Shown here: piece after piece, positions 7,686 through 17,266 of the stretch | Numbering within the stretch: the first letter of the stretch is position 1 | Layout of the letters: the number at the start of each line of letters is the position of its first letter | Origin: Psychrobacillus antarcticus | Lineage (GTDB): Bacteria > Bacillota > Bacilli > Bacillales_A > Planococcaceae | NCBI RefSeq assembly: GCF_029533155.1 | Contig: NZ_JAIZDB010000026.1 | Location: 1-43,068 of the forward strand | Length of the DNA stretch: 43,068 nt | Reading direction: 5' to 3' | The notes under the pieces: generated by a model | What the model was told of the DNA's origin: nothing | Database searches by the model: none | The model's input: the letters and a program-made list of their open reading frames with translations, nothing else | Translations under genes and position numbers: made by a program

Positions 7686-8723
7686 ATGGAAGCACAACTT
7701 CAACAGTTAAAAGAAGAAGCGTTACAAAAAATTACAGCTTCAGTAAATGTCAAAGAATTAAACGATGTGCGTGTTGCCTATTTAGGGAAAAAAGGACCGA
7801 TTACGGATTTACTAAAAGGAATGGGTAACCTTCCTGCAGAAGAACGTCCGAAAATGGGTGCACTAGTAAATGTCGTGCGTGAAGAGGTAACGACAGTTTT
7901 AGAAGCTCGTATGACATTACTTCAAGAACAAGCTATAAATGAACAGCTAGAAAAAGAATCAATTGATGTAACATTACCAGGCCGCCCTGTGAAAACAGGA
8001 AATCATCATCCACTTACTCGAGTAGTAGAGGAAATTGAAGATCTATTTATCGGTATGGGGTATGAAATTGCAGAAGGCCCTGAAGTAGAGAAAGACTATT
8101 ATAATTTCGAAGCGTTGAATTTACCAAAAGGTCATCCAGCTCGTGATATGCAGGATTCGTTCTATATTTCAGAGGATATTCTACTGCGTACACATACGTC
8201 TCCAGTTCAAGCGCGTACGATGGAAGCAAAAGAAGGTCAACCGATTAAAATTATTTGTCCTGGTAAAGTGTATCGTCGTGATAATGATGATGCCACACAT
8301 TCACATCAGTTTACACAAATTGAGGGACTTGTAATTGGTGAAAATATTCGTATGAGTGATCTAAAAGGTACGCTTTCTGTATTTGCGAAGAAGATGTTCG
8401 GTGACGAGCGTGAAATTCGTCTACGCCCAAGCTTTTTCCCATTCACAGAGCCTTCTGTAGAAATGGATATTTCTTGCTTTAAATGTGGTGGAGATGGCTG
8501 TAATGTTTGTAAAAAAACAGGCTGGATTGAAATTTTAGGTGCTGGTATGGTTCATCCAAACGTGTTAGAGATGGCTGGTTATGATTCTAAAAAGCTTTCT
8601 GGATTTGCATTTGGTATGGGTCCAGAACGTATTGCAATGTTGAAATATGGAGTGGAAGATATTCGTCATTTCTATACAAATGATGTGCGTTTCTTATCGC
8701 AATTCCACCGAACAGAAGTGTGA
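7686..8723 (+). CDS. pheS: Phenylalanyl-tRNA synthetase alpha subunit
   Basis: A 345-residue class II synthetase subunit; with PheT it forms the cytosolic alpha2beta2 enzyme that charges tRNA-Phe. The first ~85 residues are the coiled-coil tRNA-binding arm. The catalytic domain shows motif 2 ([22 protein letters not shown] segment), the [13 protein letters not shown] segment, and motif 3 ([16 protein letters not shown]). [18 protein letters not shown] stretch, common in bacterial PheS, is intact. ATG is preceded by AAAGGAG. It is controlled by the T-box leader and lies 13 nt before pheT. Confidence 0.98.
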   Translation: MEAQLQQLKEEALQKITASVNVKELNDVRVAYLGKKGPITDLLKGMGNLPAEERPKMGALVNVVREEVTTVLEARMTLLQEQAINEQLEKESIDVTLPGRPVKTGNHHPLTRVVEEIEDLFIGMGYEIAEGPEVEKDYYNFEALNLPKGHPARDMQDSFYISEDILLRTHTSPVQARTMEAKEGQPIKIICPGKVYRRDNDDATHSHQFTQIEGLVIGENIRMSDLKGTLSVFAKKMFGDEREIRLRPSFFPFTEPSVEMDISCFKCGGDGCNVCKKTGWIEILGAGMVHPNVLEMAGYDSKKLSGFAFGMGPERIAMLKYGVEDIRHFYTNDVRFLSQFHRTEV

Positions 8724-8736
8724 GGAGGAATTTGAC

Positions 8737-11148
8737 ATGTTAGTATCGACGAAATGGTTAGCAGAATATGTAAATACACAAGGTTTAGATCCAAAAGATT
8801 TAGGTGAAAAAATCACACGTGCAGGTATTGAAGTAGATGCAGTGATTGATCGTTCTCATGGAATGACAAATGTTGTCGTTGGATATGTAAAAGAAAAAGT
8901 GAAGCATCCAGAAGCTGATAAACTGAATATTTGTCAGGTAGATGTAGGGGATGAAACTACACAAATTATTTGTGGAGCACCTAATGTAGAAGCAGGTCAA
9001 AAAGTAATCGTTGCTCGTCCAGGAGCAGTACTTCCGGGCGGTATGAAGATTAAAAAAGCGAAGCTTCGCGGGGAAGAATCGAACGGTATGATTTGTTCTC
9101 TTCAAGAATTAGGAATTGAAGGTCGCCTTGTTTCTAAAGCTTACGCCGATGGGATTTATGTTCTTCCGGAAACAGCAGTTCCTGGAGAGAGTGTTCTTCC
9201 ATTACTAGGGTTGGATGATGTTGTTTTAGAGCTTGGATTAACACCAAACCGTTCTGATGCATTAAGTATGCTTGGAGTTGCGTATGAAGTTGGTGCAATT
9301 TTATCCGAAGATATGAAGTATCCAGAAGCGACTTATACTGAAAGTAATGAAAAAGCCTCAGATTATTTGAGCTTAAAAATAGATGCAATCGAAGAAAATC
9401 CGATGTATATTGCTAAAGTTGTGAAAAATATTCAAGTAAAAGAATCACCACTTTGGTTACAGCATCGTCTAATGGCTGCTGGAGTTCGTCCGCATAATAA
9501 TGTTGTAGATATTACGAACTATGTACTTATGGAATATGGTCAACCACTTCATGCATTTGACTATGACCGTCTTGAAACAAAGGAAATTGTTGTTCGTCTT
9601 GCAAATGAAGGGGAGAAAATTGTAACCCTTGATGATCAAGAACGCACATTGAAATCGAATCACCTAGTTATTACAAATGGCAACGGGCCAGTTGCAATTG
9701 CTGGAGTTATGGGTGGAGCTAATTCGGAAGTTCATGATGGCACGACAACTGTTGTTATCGAGTCAGCATACTTTGCGGGTGGATCTGTTCGTCAAACATC
9801 GAAAGATCATAACCTACGCAGTGACGCAAGTGCTCGCTTTGAAAAAGGTGTCGACCCAAATCGCGTTATTCTTGCAGCTGAGCGTGCAGCAAGTCTTCTT
9901 GCAGAACTTGCAGGAGGAGAAGTGCTAGCAGGTTCTGTAATTGTTGATGAGTTAGACAAGACTCCTGCTGAAGTCGTTGTATCTCCAGATTTTATCAATA
10001 ATCGTTTAGGGATGAAGATTTCTTTAGAAGATATGACATCTATTTTAACTAGACTAAAATTTGATTACCAAGCTGCAAATGGTCTTTTGTATATTAAAGC
10101 ACCGACTCGTCGCCAAGATATTAAGATCGAAGAAGATATAATCGAAGAAATTGCTCGTATGTATGGCTATGATGAAATTCCAATGACATTGCCAGTGGAA
10201 GAATCAAAACCAGGTGGTCTAACATCCTATCAAGCAAAACGTCGTCAAGTACGTGCTTTCTTAGAAGGTGCAGGTCTTTACCAAGCAATTACGTATTCAT
10301 TGACTTCAAAAGAAATGTCTCAGAAATTTGCATTAGAAACTGCTCCTGTTACGGAATTATTAATGCCGATGAGCGAAGATCGCAGTATCCTTCGCCAAAG
10401 CTTAATACCACATTTACTGGAGGCAGTAACATATAACACAGCTCGACAAGCAGATACGGTAGCTCTTTATGAAGTAGGATCTGTTTTCTTAGGTGAAACA
10501 GAATCAGGATTGCCACATGAGCAAGAGCATTTAGCAGCAGTAATATCTGGTAAATGGTTAGATCATAGCTGGCAAGGTGAGAAAAAAGCAGTCGATTTCT
10601 TCGTATTAAAAGGAATTGTAGAAGGATTAATGGAGCTTCTTGGGCTTTCAAAAGAAATTACTTTTGAACGTACTGTTGTAGACGGCTTACATCCTGGACG
10701 TACGGCTTCGATCCAATTAGCTGGAGAGGAAATCGGGCTTATCGCTCAATTACATCCATCTGAGCAAAAAGATCGTGATTTGAAAGAGACATATGTAATG
10801 GAATTGAACTTAGCGCAAGTATTAAACAAAGAAGTAGAAGCATTGTACTATGCTCCAGTTTCTAAATTCCCTTCCATTTCTCGTGATATTGCATTAGTTG
10901 TAGACAGTGAAAAAGCGACTGGCGAACTTCAAGCAATTATCCAACTTTCAGGTGGAAGATTACTGAAAAATGTACATTTGTTCGATTTATACGAAGGAGA
11001 AAAAATGGAACAAGGTAAAAAGTCGGTTGCATTCTCTCTAACATACTTCGATCCAGAGCGTACACTTACGGACGAAGAAGTTGTAAACGCGCATAATAAA
11101 GTATTAAAAGCACTAGCTGAGCAAGCAGGAGCAGAGTTAAGGGGATAA
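8737..11148 (+). CDS. pheT: Phenylalanyl-tRNA synthetase beta subunit
   Basis: An 803-residue subunit, the usual Bacillus length. Order of domains: an N-terminal EMAP/OB tRNA-binding domain (residues ~40-155, with the EADKLNICQVDVG stretch), B3/B4 editing domain (~210-400, which hydrolyses Tyr-tRNA-Phe), B5 domain (~405-480), the catalytic-like core, and a C-terminal ferredoxin-fold anticodon-binding domain (~710-803). The start is the ATG at 8737, which has TGAGGAGGAA 6 nt upstream overlapping the pheS stop; the frame is open further upstream but only inside pheS. A strong terminator follows, ending the operon. Confidence 0.97.
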   Translation: MLVSTKWLAEYVNTQGLDPKDLGEKITRAGIEVDAVIDRSHGMTNVVVGYVKEKVKHPEADKLNICQVDVGDETTQIICGAPNVEAGQKVIVARPGAVLPGGMKIKKAKLRGEESNGMICSLQELGIEGRLVSKAYADGIYVLPETAVPGESVLPLLGLDDVVLELGLTPNRSDALSMLGVAYEVGAILSEDMKYPEATYTESNEKASDYLSLKIDAIEENPMYIAKVVKNIQVKESPLWLQHRLMAAGVRPHNNVVDITNYVLMEYGQPLHAFDYDRLETKEIVVRLANEGEKIVTLDDQERTLKSNHLVITNGNGPVAIAGVMGGANSEVHDGTTTVVIESAYFAGGSVRQTSKDHNLRSDASARFEKGVDPNRVILAAERAASLLAELAGGEVLAGSVIVDELDKTPAEVVVSPDFINNRLGMKISLEDMTSILTRLKFDYQAANGLLYIKAPTRRQDIKIEEDIIEEIARMYGYDEIPMTLPVEESKPGGLTSYQAKRRQVRAFLEGAGLYQAITYSLTSKEMSQKFALETAPVTELLMPMSEDRSILRQSLIPHLLEAVTYNTARQADTVALYEVGSVFLGETESGLPHEQEHLAAVISGKWLDHSWQGEKKAVDFFVLKGIVEGLMELLGLSKEITFERTVVDGLHPGRTASIQLAGEEIGLIAQLHPSEQKDRDLKETYVMELNLAQVLNKEVEALYYAPVSKFPSISRDIALVVDSEKATGELQAIIQLSGGRLLKNVHLFDLYEGEKMEQGKKSVAFSLTYFDPERTLTDEEVVNAHNKVLKALAEQAGAELRG

Positions 11149-11159
11149 TGAATAAATCT

Positions 11160-11190
11160 AGAGCAGTGCCAAATATGGTGCTGCTCTTTT
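11160..11190 (+). terminator. Terminator of pheST
   Basis: AGAGCAG (11160-11166) pairs with CTGCTCT (11181-11187); with GU pairs and CCA/TGG inside, the stem is 12 bp around an AATA tetraloop. TTTTCTTAT follows. Confidence 0.85.
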
Positions 11191-11233
11191 CTTATAATTT
11201 GGTTTTTAATCAAACTGAGATAAATGTGTCCAG

Positions 11234-11295
11234 TTACATTATAGTTGGTAACCCATCCAATCTTACTTTTAGGTTTTTACATTATAGTTAGTAAC
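11234..11295. repeat. Two direct repeats, 43 bp apart
   Basis: TTACATTATAGTTGGTAAC (11234-11252) recurs as TTACATTATAGTTAGTAAC (11277-11295); 18 of 19 bases agree. Offset of 43 bp (about four helical turns) would put both on one face of the DNA. Function unknown. Confidence 0.7.
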
Positions 11296-11466
11296 TCAAT
11301 GTTACGGTTTTAACTTTAAAATCCGAAGTAATTATATTGATTATTTCGGAAATCGAATATTCAACTAAACATGTTATAACAAGTAGGGGGTGGACAGTTT
11401 AGTTCACGGGATCATTGTCCCATGCACCCGTACGTCCTACCCTGGCTACTGATATATTAAATCCTA

Positions 11467-11503
11467 TAAAAATAAGGTCAACCAGTAAAAACTGGTTAAC
11501 CTT
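11467..11503 (-). terminator. Hairpin with minus-strand T tract
   Basis: AAGGTcAACCAGT (11474-11486) pairs with ACTGGTTaACCTT (11491-11503) around an AAAA loop with one mismatch. On the minus strand it is followed by ATTTTTAT, so it can end transcripts coming from the cotH-like gene about 330 bp away. Confidence 0.6.
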
Positions 11504-11828
11504 ATAATACGAACGCACCCGTTAGCGGAAGAACAGAGATTATTTTATTCTGCCTCAGCTCCATTTGAATACAGTTCTTAATCTACCTGTATCCATTCTT
11601 TAAAATCACTTCTTTTTGGGTATATTTCGAAATATTGATTGTTATCTTCTAATAATTTTATACCCTTTTAGTTAACGAGCAGGATGTAAATAAAAACTAT
11701 CATCCACTCTCAGTGCTCTTTCTACAAATCGTTTGGGCTAGGGGGGTAAGTATATCCCTTCAAACAATTATTTTATTCCCTAAATAAAATTGTTCCTTTC
11801 TAATTTCTTGAATTAATTAACTATATTC

Positions 11829-13752
11829 TTATTTACCTATTCGACGAAAAGCAAATATTACAATCAGTAAAACTGCTAGATAGATTAAGTTTGTATAAAT
11901 ATCCTCTTTTGTGAATTCACCAGTTGATTCTTCTTTACCATTTGCCTCATTATTCATCATTGGTCTGTCACCTGCACCGCCTGGCATTTGTAGATTATCC
12001 ATTTGTTTAGTCAAATATGCTTTTTTCTCTTCTAATGTCATAGAGTCAAAATTAAATGGTAGTGCAATAGGGGAATTGTTAGATTGGATTCTCTCTAAAA
12101 ATTGCTCAAATTCCTCATCTGTCATAGAAAGGATGTCAAAACCACCTTGCATTTCTTCATTCATTTGTGGGACATTGCCGTTTTGGAACGGCTCTCCATT
12201 GGCATCTTCCTCATCTGATTCACCACCCATTGGGGGCATCATAGACGATGTCTGGTCTGATTCGACCACAAGTTCACCAGAAAGTTGTGCCAGGATAGAC
12301 TCACTACGCTGTTTTGCGAATTCAGATAAGCTATTTTCACCGCTAACCCCTCCTAAGAATTCTTCTGTTGTATAAAACTTTGACGGATCCTCTTCAATAT
12401 AAGGTGTTAACAAATCTCCTAGCTTCATTGTAATCGATGTAACATTTTCTTCTGTTAAGATTTCTGTTGAGATTTGTTCCAGATATTTTTCATACTGTGA
12501 AAGTATGGTTTCATCACTTAATAACACATTTAATAATGGACGATCGGTTAATGTAGTCCCTGAAACTGGCTCATAAATACTAAAATTAATTGCATCATCA
12601 GACAGTAGCTCTCCTGAATCCATCATACCACCATTTTGCCGGTCTCCTCCTTGGGGCATAGGAACTTTTTCTCTCTCTAAGAATTGACTATTATCTTGTT
12701 TCTTTCCTTCGTTAATCTGTGGATTTTCTGCTGTTTGTGCCGAATCCTGCGTAGCATCCTTATCATTCACCGAGACATCAGATGTATCTGCATTAGGAGA
12801 CATAGGAGCCAGACTACCTCCACCCATACCTATACCAAATCCTCCAAAGGCCATATTATAATCCCAAGGCAAAATTGAAAATACACCATTTTCATCTTCA
12901 TATAAATAATAGTTATGTTTCATCTGACCTTGATAACTATCGAGACTTACTAATGCTGTATTCATAGCAAAATAACGAATCATTTCATCTGTATTTAGAT
13001 ATTCTTCATATCCTTCTCCATCATTAATTGCTTTAATCATGGAAATCAAGTTAGACTTCTCGGTACTGTTCTCATTCATTTTTACTTCGATTCCTTCATA
13101 GTCGTCTAAAGAATCGCTAATATATATTAAATCACTCCCTGTACCATCAGGTTTGTATAAATAGCCTTCCGTAGTTTTATAATTTTGAGCAACAAATGTC
13201 TCATTAATTGCTTCGACACCAAGCATTAGTCCGTAATATTCACCGTTTATCATAACTTTCATAAAAGAATGAGCCGGTGTTTCAATTCCAATTTGCTCCA
13301 TTAATTCATACGATACATATTCTTTCATTTGCGTAGAATCACTCATATTATTATTTAGATTTAATTTTGTTAATCCATAGAATGATTGATTTGAATCAGT
13401 AATTGAAATCGATTTTCAAACTATAGCGCTCAGAATCACTTTGAGCAACGGATGTTAATGAAGAGTTTCCTTTCGTACGAATAGCAACCCTCTCAACCGT
13501 TTCACCATTTATAGTAACTGCTGCTTCTTTGTACTCTTCATCTAATGGATTAGCAAGGATATCAGCAAAATCTTCCTCATCAATTGTTACTTCAATAGTA
13601 GTCACCGCATCTTCGTTAAATAGTTTTCCTTCGTAAGAATAAACTGAATTGTCTTCATCTAATTCAAGTACCTGAATAATATAAACAGAACCTATAACTA
13701 ATAAAATTGCACTTACTATCGGCAATATAAACCAATTTTTTTTAACCTGTAT
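11829..13752 (-). pseudogene. CotH-like spore coat kinase family gene, frameshifted
   Basis: Two minus-strand reading frames join into one CotH-family protein. The 5' part ends SLKIDFNY then stop at 13396-13398. A +1 shift there continues as DSNQSFYGLTKLNLNNNMSD and runs to 11829. Removing one base near 13396-13402 restores a protein of about 640 residues. CotH proteins are atypical kinases that phosphorylate spore coat proteins. Visible motifs are KGNSS in the N-lobe and LPWDYNMAFGG with the metal-binding DYN. There is an N-terminal membrane segment (PIVSAILLVIGSVYII) preceded by VKKN, and a C-terminal helix. The frame opens at ATA (13750-13752), 8 nt after a GGGGG site, where ATG is expected; the next usable codon, TTG at 13725, would cut the membrane segment. 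Real decay or sequencing error cannot be told apart here. Confidence 0.82.
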
Positions 13753-13774
13753 GACGTCTTCCCCCTAGCGTTTT

Positions 13775-13802
13775 ACCATATAATATAAAATTAATATGTC
13801 AA
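13775..13802 (-). promoter_or_regulatory. Promoter of the cotH-like gene
   Basis: Minus strand: TTGACA (13802-13797), 16 bp, TATGGT (13780-13775). It lies just upstream of the GGGGGAAG ribosome-binding site at about 13758-13766. The intact promoter argues that gene decay, if real, is recent. Confidence 0.6.
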
Positions 13803-13880
13803 GAAAACGTCAAGGTAGAAAATAGTTTAGTCTTCTTCTTACAGATAGGAACATTTCGATGGCAAAAAAATGATATGCAA

Positions 13881-13913
13881 AATGAAAAGCCCTGCAATTA
13901 GCAGGGCATTTCA
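13881..13913 (-). terminator. Terminator overlapping the stop codon of the small 64-residue ORF
   Basis: GCCCTGC (13889-13895) pairs with GCAGGGC (13901-13907), extended by AAATGA/TTCATTT-like flanks. On the minus strand the tail reads TTTTCATTTT. The left flank includes the TGA stop at 13911-13913. Confidence 0.8.
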
Positions 13914-14105
13914 TTTTGGAGTAATTTGTGTGTTACTAATCCACCAATCTACATGATCCAAATTGAAGACGATCATATTTGCCATCGGTTTTAAATGCGG
14001 AATTTCTTTTTTTGTGATCAAATCAACAATTTCCTCTTCCGTAAGTGGATACCCTACTGTATCTAAATATAATGATAGTTTTTTTACTCCATAGGCTCTC
14101 CTCAA
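13911..14105 (-). CDS. Small winged-helix/excisionase-like protein of unknown function
   Basis: A 64-residue protein starting at TTG (14105), with GGAAGGTG 5-6 nt upstream and a dedicated terminator, so it is very probably expressed. The layout LTEEEIVDLITKKEIPHLKPMANMIVFNLDHVDWWI resembles the MerR/excisionase-type small DNA-binding fold: a helix-turn-helix with a lysine-rich turn, then a hydrophobic strand ending in a D..DWW segment. That resemblance is to general pattern only, and the recognition helix is poor in basic residues, so DNA binding is unproven. It sits alone between the cotH-like pseudogene and an MFS permease gene, all on the minus strand. No family name can be given with confidence. 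Confidence 0.65.
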   Translation of the reverse strand: MRRAYGVKKLSLYLDTVGYPLTEEEIVDLITKKEIPHLKPMANMIVFNLDHVDWWISNTQITPK

Positions 14106-14210
14106 TTAATCACCTTCCACCAAAATCTCTTCCTATAGTTGAAGAAAGCTTAGTAAAAGGTACTAATTTAAGGACTATATATATTTAATACCCATTTTTC
14201 GAGATAATAT

Positions 14211-15356
14211 TCATGCATTAATTTTTTGCTTTCGAAATGATAAAATTATTCCAAATAGAACTCCGATGAAGGACATCCCTGAAAGGATAAAGTAAAATAT
14301 TTGACCACCAAACTCTTTGTAGAGGAAACCACCTGCATAGGAGGCGATAATACTAGATAATCCGAAGAATAGTAATGCTAGAACAGTTTGTCCCGTAGCT
14401 CGCCATTCCTTTGGCATTATGTTATACAAATACTGAATAGCAGCGGTGTAAAAAATGGGGAATGTTAGCATTTGTAATACTTGTAAGATAGTTAGAGTAA
14501 CAGGACTTGTTACATAGCCTGATATAAAAAAACGTAAAAAGTAAAAAAAAGTAGCAATCGTAATAATCTCCAACTCTTTACCTTTTCGAAGCCACCAAAA
14601 ACTTAGAGCAAAAATAATGATTTCACTTGTAGCGGCCAAGAAAAAGGCAATTCCCACTAGGGATGTATCTCCACCTAAAGCTTTAATATGAATGCCTAAA
14701 AAAGTATCGTTCATACGAGCAGGTACAGAGCTTATAAAAACTAATGCTAAAAATAGCAGCATTTCTTTGTTTCGCAATACTGTTTTTAACCCGTCCATCG
14801 TTATAGGTTTTGCTGAGGCTTGTACATCAGGCATGAACCAAACAATTCCGAACGAAAGAATTCCCAATATAACAAATAAAATGGATAGACTGCTCACCCC
14901 AAAATAATCCATCGCAAATCCAGCAACTAATGCCACAACTGCATATCCAAGTGCTCCGTATGTTCGAATGGAACCATAGCTAATTCGAGCCATTTCCGAA
15001 ACAGTAAAATTCAAGCTCTCTGTTAATGGATCAAGTGGCATGAGGAAAAAATACACGAGCAAGGCAAAAGTAATGAGTAACACAAAGCTATCGAAGTTAA
15101 ATAAAAAATAACCGGAAACTGCAGTCAAACAAACAAGTAATAGCATAACTTTACGAATTGTTTTTGTTTTATCACTGATGAACCCCCATAAAGGCTGTGC
15201 GATTAAAGTGACAAACCCTCCGGTCCCAATGATTATTCCGATTTCACTAGTGGATAGTCCTTGTTCCCCTAAATACACAGGTAAAAAAGGAATAAAGAGT
15301 GCGAGTAAACCAAAAAACAAAAAATTATATCCTTTTAATAAAACATGAGTCTTCAA
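14211..15356 (-). CDS. Major facilitator superfamily permease (LacY/nucleoside-symporter-like, YwbF type)
   Basis: A 381-residue protein with about twelve hydrophobic segments and the MFS loop signature GFISDKTKTIRK between helices 2 and 3 (residues ~58-70). The MPLDPLTESLNF and YGSIRTYGALGYAV segments after helix 4 are features of the MFS_1-like group that includes B. subtilis YwbF and the nucleoside/oligosaccharide:H+ symporters. TTG start at 15356 is supported by AAGGAG 8 nt upstream. Substrate is not predictable; no sugar or nucleoside genes flank it. It is divergent from the DUF402 gene and belongs to the accessory block between pheT and rnhC. Confidence 0.85.
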   Translation of the reverse strand: MKTHVLLKGYNFLFFGLLALFIPFLPVYLGEQGLSTSEIGIIIGTGGFVTLIAQPLWGFISDKTKTIRKVMLLLVCLTAVSGYFLFNFDSFVLLITFALLVYFFLMPLDPLTESLNFTVSEMARISYGSIRTYGALGYAVVALVAGFAMDYFGVSSLSILFVILGILSFGIVWFMPDVQASAKPITMDGLKTVLRNKEMLLFLALVFISSVPARMNDTFLGIHIKALGGDTSLVGIAFFLAATSEIIIFALSFWWLRKGKELEIITIATFFYFLRFFISGYVTSPVTLTILQVLQMLTFPIFYTAAIQYLYNIMPKEWRATGQTVLALLFFGLSSIIASYAGGFLYKEFGGQIFYFILSGMSFIGVLFGIILSFRKQKINA

Positions 15357-15482
15357 TTAAAATTCTCCTTAAGTAAAACTGAAATAGTTCCTTATATTGT
15401 AACTGATTTTAATATTGATTAGCAGTTTTTAGTGGAATAAACAAGCACTTTTAAAATTACTGATTAGTGTAAATAGTAAATC

Positions 15483-15491
15483 TGTTATAAT
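15483..15491 (+). promoter_or_regulatory. Extended -10 promoter candidate for the DUF402-GrpB/NUDIX genes
   Basis: TGTTATAAT has the TGn extension upstream of a perfect TATAAT (15486-15491). No good -35 is seen at 17 bp. The start would lie about 100 bp before the DUF402 gene. Confidence 0.45.
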
Positions 15492-15596
15492 TTTTAGTAT
15501 AAGAGAAGGGTTTATATTTAGGATTCAAAAAATGAAATTTCTTAATCTCACGGTTGTATTCGTTTAGAAAAAAGTGTTGAGAGTGGGGGACTAGAT

Positions 15597-16148
15597 ATGT
15601 TAAAAAGAAGGTTTGGGGACCGTTCGGATTGGAAGCGAATATTGAAAAGGGAGTATGCACAATCTTTTATTGAGAAGGAGGAATTTACTGGATATATAAC
15701 TCTATTAAACTTAGTTCAAGTAACGGAGCCTTTATGGGTAAAGTATGATGAAAAAAGTATCTGCATTGTAGATGATGGATATATGTGGCTACAGCACTTT
15801 CCAAATGAGAAAAATTATACTGTAACTACTATGTTTGATGCAAATGGCGAAGTGATTCAGTGGTATATTGATATTTGCAACGAAATAGGAACAGAAAATA
15901 ATGTGCCTTGGTGGGATGATTTGTTTTTAGATATTATCGTATTGCCTACAGGAGAGATTATTCAACAGGATGAAGATGAACTGGAAGAGGCTCTAGTAAA
16001 CGGTTGGATTGATCAAAGTGTGTATAACTTGGCGCGGACTCAAGCAACTGAAATTACTGCTAGTATTATGCAGGGAGATTTCGGTTTACTTAATTATTCT
16101 GCGGTTCATAAGGAGCTCTTAACGACATTTTTAAAATTGGGGAGATAG
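15597..16148 (+). CDS. DUF402 family protein (nucleoside phosphatase NtdP-like)
   Basis: A 183-residue protein with the DUF402 beta-barrel signature: the YMWLQHFPNEKNYTVTTMFD segment, then WYIDICNEIG, then DDLFLDIIVLPTGE followed by the acidic QQDEDELEEAL. The conserved acidic residues bind divalent metal in characterised members such as NtdP, which hydrolyse nucleoside di- and triphosphates; in others (FAU-1) the domain binds RNA. The ATG at 15597 is preceded by a weak GAGAGTGGGGGA site. It ends 6 bp before the GrpB-NUDIX gene, so the two are likely co-transcribed; both would act on nucleotides, which suggests a common metabolic theme, but this is inference. Confidence 0.75.
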   Translation: MLKRRFGDRSDWKRILKREYAQSFIEKEEFTGYITLLNLVQVTEPLWVKYDEKSICIVDDGYMWLQHFPNEKNYTVTTMFDANGEVIQWYIDICNEIGTENNVPWWDDLFLDIIVLPTGEIIQQDEDELEEALVNGWIDQSVYNLARTQATEITASIMQGDFGLLNYSAVHKELLTTFLKLGR

Positions 16149-16154
16149 ATTGAA

Positions 16155-17153
16155 ATGCGTAAAGTTGAAGTTGTAGCATTTTCAGAGGAGTGGGAGAAAA
16201 AGTTTGATGAAGAAGCAATACTGCTTCAAAAGGTTTTCGGTTTAGAAATTCAAATGATTCATCATATTGGAAGCACATCTGTAAATGGTTTGAGTGCAAA
16301 ACCAATAATTGATATAATGCCAATTGTTCGAGATATAAATAAAATTGATGCATTTAACAATGCGATGATTGCAATTGGCTATGAACCCAGAGGTGAAAAT
16401 GGACTTCCTGGTCGTAGATACTTTCAAAAAGGTGGAGACAATCGGACTCACCATGTACATATGTATGAAATGGGTAATCCTGAGATTGAACGGCATCTGT
16501 TATTCAGAGATTTTTTGAGAGTTCATCCTATTAATGCAAGAAAGTACGGAGAATTAAAAGAAGCACTAGCAAAGCAATTTCCCTATAGTATGGAGGCCTA
16601 TATTAATGGAAAAGAAGAATTAGCCAAAGAGATTGAACAACAAGCACTCCATTGGGTAAAAAAATTAGGAGGACGTAATTTCCATAGAGCATTTGGAGTT
16701 TATGGTATCTGTGTCCAAGATGGAAAACTGCTCGTGATTAATAAAAGTGGAGGACCTTACATTAATCGTTTCGATTTACCAGGTGGTAGTTTAGAAGATA
16801 AAGAAAGTTTAGTAAATGCGATGAGAAGAGAATTTCTGGAAGAAACAGGTCTTGAAATTGAAATTATTAAAAGCATTGGAACTACCGATTTTATGATTTC
16901 AACTGACTGGAGAGGTTTGACGGATGTTCATCATATTGCAGTATATTATTTAGTAAAACAAATAGGTGGAGTTATAGGAGTTCCCGATCAATTTGAAGGG
17001 CAAGACTCACTTGGAGCGGAGTGGATTTTAGAAGAAGAGGTTTCGGTTGAAAATGCTTCGCCATTAGTGTTGAAAGCATTTGAATGGCTTAGAACAAATG
17101 ATTTGGGATTAGATATCAATTACTATAATTGGAAAGTTAAACTTGATAGTTAA
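16155..17153 (+). CDS. GrpB-like nucleotidyltransferase-fold domain fused to a NUDIX hydrolase domain
   Basis: A 332-residue two-domain protein. Residues 1-170 match the GrpB/UPF0157 family: HHIGSTSV (36-43), GLSAKPIIDIMP (45-56), and the HHVHMYE (99-105) and HLLFRDFLR (114-122) segments, a nucleotidyltransferase-superfamily fold of unknown activity. Residues ~178-325 form a NUDIX domain with a complete box: G211, E217, R225-E226, E229-E230, G232 in GGSLEDKESLVNAMRREFLEETG order. NUDIX enzymes cleave nucleoside diphosphates linked to another group. Start ATG has GGGGAG 10 nt before it. No frameshift or stop separates the domains, and the linker (LGGRNFHRAF) is short. Substrate unknown. Confidence 0.88.
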   Translation: MRKVEVVAFSEEWEKKFDEEAILLQKVFGLEIQMIHHIGSTSVNGLSAKPIIDIMPIVRDINKIDAFNNAMIAIGYEPRGENGLPGRRYFQKGGDNRTHHVHMYEMGNPEIERHLLFRDFLRVHPINARKYGELKEALAKQFPYSMEAYINGKEELAKEIEQQALHWVKKLGGRNFHRAFGVYGICVQDGKLLVINKSGGPYINRFDLPGGSLEDKESLVNAMRREFLEETGLEIEIIKSIGTTDFMISTDWRGLTDVHHIAVYYLVKQIGGVIGVPDQFEGQDSLGAEWILEEEVSVENASPLVLKAFEWLRTNDLGLDINYYNWKVKLDS

Positions 17154-17266
17154 TATGAATCACAGATAGGAAATTAATAGATTTGTATTACATCAATTCA
17201 AATTATACTATGTAAAATAGGAGAAATTCCATTAATGTAGTTTTTAGATGAATATGGAGGGGAAAT

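Larger units (their letters stand above)
11191..11828. other. Gene-free interval between pheT and the cotH-like pseudogene
   Basis: I see no convincing open reading frame in these 638 bp. The interval holds a pair of near-identical direct repeats (11234-11252 and 11277-11295) and an imperfect fold between AGTAG near 11383 and CTACT near 11451 with inner GGGT/ACCC and GGAC/GTCC pairings. It also holds a good hairpin at 11474-11503. The centre (about 11383-11455) is richer in GC than its surroundings, which may point to a decayed mobile element end or a structured RNA. I could not identify it. Confidence 0.5.

Noticed and set aside
8647-8736. Upstream extension of pheT by 30 codons
   Set aside because: Lies inside pheS in another frame; the ATG at 8737 has the ribosome site and gives the normal PheT length.
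11383-11455. Insertion-sequence end
   Set aside because: Some resemblance of the GTCCACCCCC-type ends to IS termini, but no transposase fragment or clear paired terminal repeats were found.
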